From Clavibacter sp. VKM Ac-2872 (GTDB lineage: Bacteria > Actinomycetota > Actinomycetes > Actinomycetales > Microbacteriaceae), in NCBI RefSeq assembly GCF_015351105.1, contig NZ_JADKRR010000001.1, forward strand, positions 248,001 to 312,000: a stretch of 64,000 nt of DNA, written 5' to 3'. The position numbers and the translations under genes are program-made. Each line of letters begins with the position of its first letter. Within the stretch, counting starts at the first letter, position 1. The notes beneath the pieces were generated by a model. The model was not told where the DNA came from and did not search any database. It saw only the letters and a list, made by a program, of their open reading frames with translations. Below are positions 47,407 to 55,182 of the stretch, one piece after another.

Positions 47407-48149
47407 CGGGGTCCTTCGTGGTCGGGCGCCGGGGTGGCGCGGGGGTGGAGCGGGTGGACGGAGTGCAGGCGGAAGGGGGCGCCCGGGGCGTCCTCGACCA
47501 CGCGGGCGAGGGCGTCGACGGCGACCGGCCGGTGCGTGCCGTCGGCGAACCAGGCGGTGAGGGCGGCCTCGACCCGGGGGAGGTCGGCGGTCGGGATCCG
47601 GTCGGTGAGGGTCAGGTGGAACCGGAACCGGTCGAGCACGTACGGGTAGCCCCACGTCGCGAGGAGCTCGCGCTGCCGCGGGCTGAGCGCGGCCGGATCC
47701 CGTCGGGCCGTCTCCGCGTCGGTCGGGGGAGCGCGGAACGCGTCGAGGCCCTGGACGACGTCCGCGGCGAGCGCGTCCAGCGCCGGGACCGGCCCGGTCG
47801 GCACGAGCGCGAGGAAGCCGCCGAGCGACGCGACCCGGAGGCCGGGCAGGACCACGGGGTCGCGGGCACCCGCGAGGTCCGCGACCGCGGCGTCGAGCTC
47901 GGCGACGTCGCGGCCGTCGGCGAGGCGGAAGGGCGCCTTGAGGGTCCCGTGGAACCCGTAGCGGCGCGCGTCGACCGTGATCGCCTCGACCTCGGCCCGG
48001 GTCCAGCCGGCGGGCGCGGCGGGGGCGGGGGCCGGGGATCCGCCGACGACGGACCGGCCGAGCCACGCCTCCGCGCGCTCCCGCAGGAGGATGCCGGTCG
48101 CGTCGCCGCTGCCGATCCCGGGGAGCGCGTAGATCGCGTGGCGGGTCAT
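47403..48149 (-). CDS. DUF1045 phosphonate-locus protein, 2H phosphoesterase-like
   Basis: A 248-residue protein of the DUF1045 type found in phn operons. It has two His-x-Thr motifs, HGT at residues 67-69 (in YGFHGTLKAPF) and HLT at 178-180 (in RFHLTLTD), the signature of 2H phosphodiesterases that open cyclic phosphates. The locus has no recognisable phnP, whose product opens the 1,2-cyclic phosphate left by C-P lyase, so this protein may fill that step (inference). It is coupled on both sides, to phnL and phnM, by four-base overlaps. Confidence 0.85.
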   Translation of the reverse strand: MTRHAIYALPGIGSGDATGILLRERAEAWLGRSVVGGSPAPAPAAPAGWTRAEVEAITVDARRYGFHGTLKAPFRLADGRDVAELDAAVADLAGARDPVVLPGLRVASLGGFLALVPTGPVPALDALAADVVQGLDAFRAPPTDAETARRDPAALSPRQRELLATWGYPYVLDRFRFHLTLTDRIPTADLPRVEAALTAWFADGTHRPVAVDALARVVEDAPGAPFRLHSVHPLHPRATPAPDHEGPR

Positions 48150-48892
48150 CGCCCGGCCGCCGCGAGCGCGGGCACGAAGGCCTCCACGTCCACGATCCGG
48201 TCGGCGACTGCCGCCCGCACCTCCGCGTCGTGGAAGATCCCGAGCATGCCCACGCCGGCCTCGCGCTTCTCGGCGATCAGCTCGACCACCACGTCGCGGT
48301 TGCGCGCGTCGAGGGAGGCGGTCGGCTCGTCGAGCAGCAGCAGCGGGAGCTCCGGCAGGAACCCGCGCGCGACGTTCACGCGCTGCTGCTCGCCGCCCGA
48401 GAACGTGGCGGGCGGCAGGGGCCACAGCCGCTCCGGGATGGAGAGCCGCGTGAGCATGCGCGCGGCGCGATCGCGGGCCTCCTCCGCGTCGACGCCCCGT
48501 GCCACGAGCGGCTCGGCCACCACGTCGAGCGTGCCGACGCGGGGGACGCAGCGGAGGAACTGGCTCACGTATCCGACGGCGTCGCGGCGGGCGGCGAGCA
48601 CCGCGCGCGGCGGGGCCGTGGCCATGTCGACGTCGCCGCCCGGCGCGTGCACCACGATGCGGCCGCGGTCGGCGAGGTAGTTGCCGTAGACGAGCTTGAG
48701 GACCGTGGACTTCCCGGCCCCGGAGGCGCCGCCGAGGACGACGGCCTCGCCGCGGCCGACCGCGAACGAGAGGCCGTCGAGCACGGCGAGCCGCTGGCCG
48801 CCCTGCAGGTGCATGGTGAAGGTCTTGCCGACGCCGTCGACGGTGAGCATCGGGGCGGGCGCGGGCGCGTGTCCGTTCATGGAGCGGATCAT
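48146..48892 (-). CDS. phnL: C-P lyase subunit/ABC-type protein PhnL
   Basis: A 248-residue ABC-type ATPase. Walker A is GGASGAGKST, the signature is FSGGEQQRVN, and Walker B is LLLLDEPTASLD. FTMHLQGGQRLAVLDG and YVSQFLRCVPRV are typical of PhnL. It belongs to the C-P lyase multi-enzyme complex rather than a transporter. The ATG at 48892 is chosen because it overlaps the phnK stop (ATGA); an in-frame ATG lies at 48880. Confidence 0.9.
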   Translation of the reverse strand: MIRSMNGHAPAPAPMLTVDGVGKTFTMHLQGGQRLAVLDGLSFAVGRGEAVVLGGASGAGKSTVLKLVYGNYLADRGRIVVHAPGGDVDMATAPPRAVLAARRDAVGYVSQFLRCVPRVGTLDVVAEPLVARGVDAEEARDRAARMLTRLSIPERLWPLPPATFSGGEQQRVNVARGFLPELPLLLLDEPTASLDARNRDVVVELIAEKREAGVGMLGIFHDAEVRAAVADRIVDVEAFVPALAAAGR

Positions 48893-49668
48893 CCTTGCAG
48901 GATCGAGGAGACGAGCAGCTGGGTGTACGCGGCCTGCGGGTCGTCGAGCACCCGGTCGGTGAGGCCGGACTCGATGACGCGGCCGTCCTTCATCACGAGC
49001 GTGCGGTGCGAGATGAGGCGGGCCACGGCGAGGTCGTGGGTGACGATGACGACCGCGAGGCCGAGCTCCGCCACGAGGCCGCGGATGAGGTCGAGCAGGC
49101 GCGCCTGCACGGACACGTCGAGGCCGCTCGTGGGCTCGTCCATGAAGACGAGCCGCGGCGAGACGACGAGGTTCCGGGCGATCTGCAGCCGCTGCCGCAT
49201 GCCGCCGGAGAACGTCGTCGGGTGGTCGTCGATGCGGTCGACGGGGATCTCCACGTGCCGCAGCCACTCGGCCGCCGTCGCGCGGATCCGCCCGTAGTCC
49301 CGCCAGCCGTTCGCCATGAGCGGTTCGCCGACGTTGCCGCCCGCGCTCACGTGCATGCGCAGGCCGTCGGCCGGATCCTGGTGCACGAAGCCCCACTCGC
49401 TCCGCCAGAGCTTCCGCACCGCGCTCTCGGACAGGTCCGCCAGCTCCACGGTCTCGCCGTCGGCCAGCCGGTAGCGGATGCTGCCCTCGCTGAGCGCGAG
49501 CCGCTGGGACAGGGTGCCGAGCAGGGTCGACTTCCCGGATCCCGACTCGCCCACCACCGCGAGCACCTCGCCCGGGTGCAGGTCGAGGTCGACGTCGCGG
49601 CAGCCGTAGCGGTCGCCGTAGCGGTGGGCGGCCCCGCGGACCTCGAGCAGCGGTCGGTCGTCGCTCAC
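48889..49668 (-). CDS. phnK: C-P lyase ABC-type subunit PhnK
   Basis: A 259-residue ABC-type ATPase. Walker A is GESGSGKST, the signature is FSGGMRQRLQ, and Walker B is LVFMDEPTSGLD. YGCRDVDLDLHPGEVLAVVG and WGFVHQDPADGLRM match PhnK. Known PhnK subunits bind the PhnGHIJ core and help drive the C-P lyase cycle. The GTG start overlaps the phnJ stop. Confidence 0.92.
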   Translation of the reverse strand: MSDDRPLLEVRGAAHRYGDRYGCRDVDLDLHPGEVLAVVGESGSGKSTLLGTLSQRLALSEGSIRYRLADGETVELADLSESAVRKLWRSEWGFVHQDPADGLRMHVSAGGNVGEPLMANGWRDYGRIRATAAEWLRHVEIPVDRIDDHPTTFSGGMRQRLQIARNLVVSPRLVFMDEPTSGLDVSVQARLLDLIRGLVAELGLAVVIVTHDLAVARLISHRTLVMKDGRVIESGLTDRVLDDPQAAYTQLLVSSILQG

Positions 49669-50546
49669 GCGAGCGCCTCCTCGTCGTGGGCGCGGGCGGC
49701 CTCGGCGGCGTGGGCGGCCGTGCGCTCGCAGTGGTCGGTGTCGGAGCAGACGAACATCGACGCGCCGCGGTCGTCGGTGATGACCTCGTCGAGGTACACG
49801 CCCGTGGACCCGCAGATCGCGCACGGGTCCGCGAACGCCTGCGGCTCGAACGGGTGGTCCTCGAACCCGAGGCTCTCGACGCGCGTGAACGGCGGCACCG
49901 CGTAGATCCGCTTCTCGCGCCCGGCGCCGAACAGCTGCAGAGCCGGGCTCATGTGCATCTTCGGGTTGTCGAAGCTCGGGATCGGCGACGGCGCCATGAG
50001 GTAGCGGCCGTCGACCATCACGGGGTAGTCGTACGTCTTGGCGACGTGGCCGTAGCGCGCGATGTCCTCGTAGAGCTTCACGTACATCAGCCCGTACTCC
50101 TCGAGCGCGTGCAGGCGCCGGGTCTCCGTCTCGCGCGGCTCGAGGAAGCGCAGCGGCTCCGGCACGGGCACCTGGTAGACGATGACCTGGCCGCCGGCGA
50201 GCGGCGTCTCCGGGATGCGGTGCCGGGTCTGGATCACGGTGGCCTCGTCGGTGCGCGTGGTCGTGGCGACCCCGGCGACGGAGGCGAAGAACGCTCGGAT
50301 GGAGACGGCGTTCGTCGTGTCGTCCGCGCCCTGGTCGATGACCTTGAGCACGTCCTCCTCGCCCACGATCGCGGCCGTGACCTGCACGCCGCCCGTGCCC
50401 CAGCCGCGCGGCATGGGGAGCTCGCGGCTCGCGAACGGCACCTGGAACCCGGGGATGGCGACGGCCTTGAGGAGCGCGCGGCGGATCATGCGCTTGGTCT
50501 GCTCGTCGAGGTAGCCGAGGTTGTAGCCGATGAGGGAGGAGCTCAT
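49665..50546 (-). CDS. phnJ: C-P lyase, radical SAM subunit PhnJ
   Basis: A 293-residue protein. The iron-sulfur and catalytic cysteines are all present (Cys242, Cys245, Cys267, Cys273), displaced by one from the E. coli positions 241, 244, 266 and 272. MSSSLIGYNLGYLDEQTKRM, PMPRGWGTGGVQVTAA and CAICGSTG are hallmark stretches. It cleaves the C-P bond of ribose 1-methylphosphonate 5-phosphate, giving methane (or another alkane) and a cyclic phosphate. Its start overlaps the phnI stop by four bases. The tail after Cys273 is short and Ala-rich. Confidence 0.95.
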   Translation of the reverse strand: MSSSLIGYNLGYLDEQTKRMIRRALLKAVAIPGFQVPFASRELPMPRGWGTGGVQVTAAIVGEEDVLKVIDQGADDTTNAVSIRAFFASVAGVATTTRTDEATVIQTRHRIPETPLAGGQVIVYQVPVPEPLRFLEPRETETRRLHALEEYGLMYVKLYEDIARYGHVAKTYDYPVMVDGRYLMAPSPIPSFDNPKMHMSPALQLFGAGREKRIYAVPPFTRVESLGFEDHPFEPQAFADPCAICGSTGVYLDEVITDDRGASMFVCSDTDHCERTAAHAAEAARAHDEEALA

Positions 50547-51676
50547 GCGCGGGCCCCCGCTCCGGCCGGGACGGCGACGTCCGCTCGGGCCGGGACGGCG
50601 ACGTCGGCTCCGGCGTTCCGCTCGGCCCACTCGCGGGCCAGCCGCCGGACGAGCGCGAGCTCGGCCTGGAAGTCCACGTAGTGCGGGAGCTTGAGGTGCT
50701 CGACGAACCCGGTCGCCTGCACGTTGTCGCAGTGGCTGATCACGAATTCCTCGTCCTGCGCGGGGGCGGTCACGCGCTCGCCGAGCTCCTCGGACCGGAG
50801 CGCCCGGTCGACGAGCGCCATCGACATCGCCTTGCGCTCGCTGCGACCGAAGGCGAGGCCGTAGCCGCGCGTGAACTGGGCCGGCCGGTCGGCGCTGCCC
50901 GTGAACTGGTTGACCATCTGGCACTCGGTGACCTCGATCCGCCCGAGCGGCACCGCGAAGCCGAGCTCCGGGGCGTCCAGCTCCACCTCCACCTCGCCCA
51001 CGCGGATCTCGCCCGCGAACGGGTGCGTGGTGCCGAAGCCGCGCTGCGTGGAGTAGCCGAGGCCGAGGAGGAACCCCTCGTCGCCGCGGGCCAGGGCCTG
51101 CAGCCGCTCGGCGCGCGTCATCGGGTGGACCGTGGGCTCGCGCGTGATGTCCGCGGGCTCCTCGTCGTCCTGGCCGGGGTGGGAGTCGGGCTCGATGAGC
51201 GCGCTCGCCCCGAGGAGGTCGGCCACGCGCGGCATGGTGGCGCCCGCCTCGGCCGCGCGCGACGTCACCGGGGCCGGCTCGGCGTCGGTGAAGAGGCGGT
51301 GCGTGTAGTCGAAGGTCGCGCCGAGCTGCTGGCCGCCGGGCAGGTCCTTGAACGTCGCCGAGACGCGGCGCTGCGGCGGGAGGCCCGCGGTGTCGACGGG
51401 CAGCGTGTACCCGAAGCGCGGCAGCGTCGTGCGGTACGAGCGGAGCAGCGTCACGGCCTCCAGCACGTCGCCCTGCGCCTGGATGAGGGCGCGCGCGGCG
51501 AGCTCGGGGTCGTGCAGCGACCCCTCCGTCATCACGCGGGACACGAGGACGCCGAGCTGGCCGGCGATCTGCCCGGCCTCGATCGGCGCGGATCCGGGGG
51601 CGCCCCGGCCCTCGGCGGCGAGCAGGGCGTGGGCGGCGGCGATCGCCTTCTCCCCGCCCTTGACGGCGACGTACAT
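50543..51676 (-). CDS. phnI: C-P lyase core subunit PhnI
   Basis: A 377-residue protein starting MYVAVKGGEKAI, typical for PhnI. TMPRVADLLGASAL, RADRAQRLQALARGDEG-like and LKLPHYVDFQAELALVRRL segments are conserved. It transfers the phosphonate to the ribose of ATP with PhnG, PhnH and PhnL. The C-terminus ends in two short repeats of VAVPARAD-like sequence, an unusual extra tail. One base separates it from phnH. Confidence 0.93.
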   Translation of the reverse strand: MYVAVKGGEKAIAAAHALLAAEGRGAPGSAPIEAGQIAGQLGVLVSRVMTEGSLHDPELAARALIQAQGDVLEAVTLLRSYRTTLPRFGYTLPVDTAGLPPQRRVSATFKDLPGGQQLGATFDYTHRLFTDAEPAPVTSRAAEAGATMPRVADLLGASALIEPDSHPGQDDEEPADITREPTVHPMTRAERLQALARGDEGFLLGLGYSTQRGFGTTHPFAGEIRVGEVEVELDAPELGFAVPLGRIEVTECQMVNQFTGSADRPAQFTRGYGLAFGRSERKAMSMALVDRALRSEELGERVTAPAQDEEFVISHCDNVQATGFVEHLKLPHYVDFQAELALVRRLAREWAERNAGADVAVPARADVAVPAGAGARA

Positions 51677-51677
51677 G

Positions 51678-52310
51678 TCAGGCCTCCGATCGGGGGTCGA
51701 CCGCCCGGAGGCGGGTGGTGCGGGGGAGGCCGGCGACGGATCCCGCGTCGACGAGGAGCAGGTCGACGCCGCGCGGGAAGCGCCGGCCGTTCGCCCGCCA
51801 GGCGTCGAGGAACGCGTCGTCGGCCCAGGGGGCGTCCGCGATCGCGTGGCCGTCGATGCCCGGGCCCTCGGCGCGGACGCGCAGGGAGCCGGACGCGTCG
51901 CGCACGTCGACCAGGACGGTCGCGGAGCGGTGCGGCTCCTCGTCCGTGCCGGCGGCGAGCTCCGCGAGCGGGGGGAGCGACGCCGGGTCGGCGAGGACGA
52001 AGACCGCGTCGGCGGCGTCGGCGACGATCCGGACGCCCGTGTGGAACGTCAGCCACGAGACGACCTCGGCGTCGGCCGCGCGGCGGGGATCGAGCCACAG
52101 CGCGGACTCCTCGTCGAGGACGGTGAGCGCGACGGCGCCGAGACCCGCGCCGAGACCGGCGGGCGCCTCGGTCGGGCCGGCGATCGGGTGCACGCGCGTC
52201 GGGTGCGCGAGCGCGTCGAGGAGGGCGCGGAAGGCGGCCTGCGCGCCGCGGGTCGGGTCGGGGAATCCGGGGGCGGGGATCCCGGGCGCGCGACCCGTCT
52301 CGGCGCTCAC
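51678..52310 (-). CDS. phnH: C-P lyase core subunit PhnH
   Basis: A 210-residue protein with a GTG start that overlaps the phnG stop. AFRALLDALAHPTRVHPI is a conserved PhnH segment, and FPRGVDLLLVD-like and GLPRTTRL near the end fit the family. It is a structural core subunit of the PhnGHIJ complex. The length is normal. Confidence 0.88.
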   Translation of the reverse strand: MSAETGRAPGIPAPGFPDPTRGAQAAFRALLDALAHPTRVHPIAGPTEAPAGLGAGLGAVALTVLDEESALWLDPRRAADAEVVSWLTFHTGVRIVADAADAVFVLADPASLPPLAELAAGTDEEPHRSATVLVDVRDASGSLRVRAEGPGIDGHAIADAPWADDAFLDAWRANGRRFPRGVDLLLVDAGSVAGLPRTTRLRAVDPRSEA

Positions 52311-52798
52311 GCGTGCTCCCGGGCGACCGTGAAGAAGTCCACGAGCGTGCTGCGGGCCTCGGCGGCGCGTCGCGCGTCGGCCTCGGCGCGCTCCCGCTCG
52401 AGCGGCGCGACGACCTCGGCGAGCACGCGGTCGCGCAGGCCGGCGTCGAGGAGCATCCCGTCGAACAGGGCCGCGAGGCGGGCGTGCTCGAGGTCGGATC
52501 CGAGGACGTAGGAGCTGCCGAGCGCGTCGGCCGCCATGGCGGGTCCGTGCAGCCGCAGGGTGGCGCGCGTCACGGTGGCCTCGCCGAGGTTGAAGCGGGC
52601 GCCGCCGGCGTCGACGCGGCCGCGGACCATGACGAGCCCCGCCTCCGGCCCCCGGATGTGCTGCACGTCGGGCTTGGGCTCCCACGCCGTCCACGCGGCG
52701 TCGAGCGCGCCGACGTCGGCGGCGGCGAGGACGCGCATCCAGCGCTGGCGGGCGGCGACGTCCTCCCGTCCTGTCGTGCTGGTCGTGGTCGTCGTCAT
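52307..52798 (-). CDS. phnG: C-P lyase core subunit PhnG
   Basis: A 163-residue protein. After a Thr-rich leader come RQRWMRVLAAAD, GLVMVRGRVDAGGARFNLGE and GSSYVLGSDLEHARLAALFD, all typical of PhnG. It is the first gene of the ten-gene minus-strand operon, and its promoter region faces phnF. A palindrome just upstream is the likely PhnF site. Confidence 0.9.
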   Translation of the reverse strand: MTTTTTSTTGREDVAARQRWMRVLAAADVGALDAAWTAWEPKPDVQHIRGPEAGLVMVRGRVDAGGARFNLGEATVTRATLRLHGPAMAADALGSSYVLGSDLEHARLAALFDGMLLDAGLRDRVLAEVVAPLERERAEADARRAAEARSTLVDFFTVAREHA

Positions 52799-52818
52799 CG
52801 CCGCGCCCTTCCGAGTTG

Positions 52819-52840
52819 TCTGCTGATCTAGATAAGTCGA
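52819..52840. promoter_or_regulatory. Candidate PhnF operator
   Basis: The perfect core ATCTAGAT (52826-52833) is flanked by symmetric CT/AG and TC/GA pairs, forming a 22-bp imperfect palindrome. It lies 21 bases upstream of the phnG start, in the gap facing phnF. GntR/HutC-type regulators such as PhnF bind similar A/T-centred dyads. Confidence 0.5.
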
Positions 52841-53003
52841 ACCTAGCGGCCGACGCGGCGCGGGACCCCGCCCGCGCGCGTCGAGTCGGTCGCGAGCAGG
52901 TGAACAGGTGGGGAACGCGGCGGAGGGGCGGGCGTCCGCGGGCGCCGGATCCGCGCCGTCGACCGGATCCGCCGCCATGGCCGCCCGGTAGGGTCGACGG
53001 GAC

Positions 53004-53741
53004 ATGGCGACGCAGAGCAGATCCACGAGCGGGTACTCCGCCTGGCGGCTCATCGCGGAGGAGCTGCGCGCCGAGATCCTCCAGGGGACGGTGCAGGCCG
53101 GCGCGAAGCTGCCGTCGGAGAGCGAGCTCGCCGAGCGCTTCGAGGTCCACCGCCACACGGTGCGCCAGGCGGTCGCCGCGCTCGCGGCCGACGGGCTCGT
53201 GGTCTCCCGCCGGGGGAGCGGCACGTTCGTGATCCGGCACGACGTGATCGTCCACCGCATCGGCCTGCGCACGCGCCTCACCGACAGCCTCGCGGGCCGC
53301 GGCTCCGCGTCCACGGGCGAGCTGCTCGAGTGGGCGATCGAGGATCCGCCCGCCGACGTCGCCGAGCGCCTCGCCCTCGCCGGCCGCCCGGCCCTCCGCC
53401 TCGAGACGCTGCGGCTCGTCGACGGCCGGCCCGTCGTGCGCGGCACGTCGTGGCTGGTGGAGGAGCTCGTCCCGGGCATCGTGGAGCGCTACGGACCCGA
53501 CGGGTCGATGACGACGGCCCTCCGCGCGGTCGGGGTCGACGACTACCTGCGCGCCGCCACCACCGTCACCGGGCGCCTCGCGACGGCCGCCGAGTCCGTG
53601 GAGCTGGAGCTGCCGTCGGGCGCGGTCGTGCTCGTGGTCCGCGCCCTCAACACGCTGCCCGACGGCACGCCGCTCCTCCTCAACGTGACGCGCTTCGCGG
53701 CCGACCGCGTGGAGCTCGACGTGGAGCACGGCCGGGCCTAG
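53004..53741 (+). CDS. phnF: GntR-family phosphonate regulator PhnF
   Basis: A 245-residue HutC-subfamily GntR regulator. The winged helix (residues 12-72) includes AGAKLPSESELAERFEVHRH and VSRRGSGTFV. The C-terminal UTRA domain ends in LLLNVTRFAADRVELDVEHG. It is divergent from the phnG operon, the normal location for PhnF, and probably represses it. It is followed 30 bases later by an MFS gene on the same strand. Confidence 0.88.
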   Translation: MATQSRSTSGYSAWRLIAEELRAEILQGTVQAGAKLPSESELAERFEVHRHTVRQAVAALAADGLVVSRRGSGTFVIRHDVIVHRIGLRTRLTDSLAGRGSASTGELLEWAIEDPPADVAERLALAGRPALRLETLRLVDGRPVVRGTSWLVEELVPGIVERYGPDGSMTTALRAVGVDDYLRAATTVTGRLATAAESVELELPSGAVVLVVRALNTLPDGTPLLLNVTRFAADRVELDVEHGRA

Positions 53742-53771
53742 GGGCGCATCCCCACCGCGTATCCTCGACAC

Positions 53772-55064
53772 ATGCGCGGTTTCCGTCGTGGCGGATCCGC
53801 GAGCACCCCCGAGCCCGGCGACGGCGGCATGCCCGGGGCCCGCGGCAGAGCCCGCGGTCCCGTCCGCGCCCCGCGCGCGAAGCTCCCGCGCGACGTGCTC
53901 GTCCTCGGGATCATCGCCTTCTTCGTGATGGTCGGCTTCGGCGTGGTCGTGCCCGTGCTGCCCGTCTACGCGCGCGGCTTCGGCGTCGGCAGCTTCGAGA
54001 TCGGCGCGGTCATCTCGGCCTTCGCGCTGATGCGGCTCGTGATGAGCCCGTTCGTCGCGCGGATCATGGACGCGACGGGCGAGCGCACGGTGCTCGCCGT
54101 CGGCCTCGCCATCGTGGCGCTCTCCTCCGGGTTCGCGGGCCTCGCGCCGGACTACGTCCACCTCCTGCTCCTCCGCGGCGCAGGCGGCATCGGGTCGGCG
54201 ATGTTCTCTGTGGCCGCGATGACGCTCCTGCTCGGCTCGACGGATCCCACGCGCCGCGCCCGCGCGATCGGCTTCTACCAGGGCGGCTTCCTCATCGGCG
54301 GCATGGCCGGGCCCGCGCTCGGCGCCGTGCTCGCGACCGTCTCGCTGACCGCTCCCTTCTTCTTCTACGCGGCCACGCTCGCGGTGGCGAGCGTCATCGG
54401 GCTCCTGCTGCTGTCGAAGCGCACCGGCGCGGGTGCCGCGGAGGCGTCCGGGCCGGTGGAGCCGCCGCGCCCCTTCGCGGAGGTGCTCCGCGACACCCGC
54501 TACCGCGCCGCGCTGCTCGCGAACCTCGGCAACGGGTGGGCGTCGATGGGCGTCCGCAGCTCGCTGATCCCCCTGCTCGTCGTCGAGGTGATCCGCGCGC
54601 CCGCCGCCTCCACCGGCATCGCGTTCGCGTGCGCCGCCGTCGTGCAGGCGCTCGCGCTCGCGCCCGCCGCGCGCTTCGTCGACACGGTCGGGCGCCGGCC
54701 CGCGATCGTCGGCTCGTTCGCCGTCGCGGGCGTGCTGATGGTCGCGATCCCGTTCGCGCCGAACGTGATCGTGCTCACGATCCTGCTGTGCCTGTTCGGC
54801 GCGGCCGCGTCGTTCATGGGGACGGCGCCCGGTGCCGCGGTGGGCGACGCCGCGGCCGGCCGGAGCGGCCGACCCGTCGCCGTGTTCTCGATGGTCTCGG
54901 ACCTCGGCGCCATCGTCGGCCCGCTCGTCGCCGGGTACCTCGCGGACGCGGTGTCGTTCCCCGTCGCCTTCGCGACGGGCGCGGTCCTGCTGCTCGCGGC
55001 GTCCGCGTACGCGCTGCTGCGCATGCCGCGGGAGGAGCGGGCGGCCGCGGTCGTCGTCGCCTGA
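53772..55064 (+). CDS. Major facilitator superfamily exporter
   Basis: A 430-residue MFS protein with about 12 membrane spans after a 38-residue basic leader. RIMDATGERTVLAVG is the loop 2-3 motif, and GFYQGGFLIGGMAGPALGAV is the drug-antiporter-like segment of helix 5. It most resembles multidrug-type exporters; the substrate is unknown. It lies 30 bases after phnF and may be co-transcribed with it, though nothing ties it to phosphonates. Confidence 0.85.
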   Translation: MRGFRRGGSASTPEPGDGGMPGARGRARGPVRAPRAKLPRDVLVLGIIAFFVMVGFGVVVPVLPVYARGFGVGSFEIGAVISAFALMRLVMSPFVARIMDATGERTVLAVGLAIVALSSGFAGLAPDYVHLLLLRGAGGIGSAMFSVAAMTLLLGSTDPTRRARAIGFYQGGFLIGGMAGPALGAVLATVSLTAPFFFYAATLAVASVIGLLLLSKRTGAGAAEASGPVEPPRPFAEVLRDTRYRAALLANLGNGWASMGVRSSLIPLLVVEVIRAPAASTGIAFACAAVVQALALAPAARFVDTVGRRPAIVGSFAVAGVLMVAIPFAPNVIVLTILLCLFGAAASFMGTAPGAAVGDAAAGRSGRPVAVFSMVSDLGAIVGPLVAGYLADAVSFPVAFATGAVLLLAASAYALLRMPREERAAAVVVA

Positions 55065-55182
55065 TCCGCCGCTGCCCGATCCGTCGTCCGGCCGCCCCTC
55101 CCCAGCCGGATCCGCGGCCGCGGCGTCCGTCCTCGGACGTCATGCGCAAGATCCGCCGCGCGCGGTCCGTATCCTCGACTCC

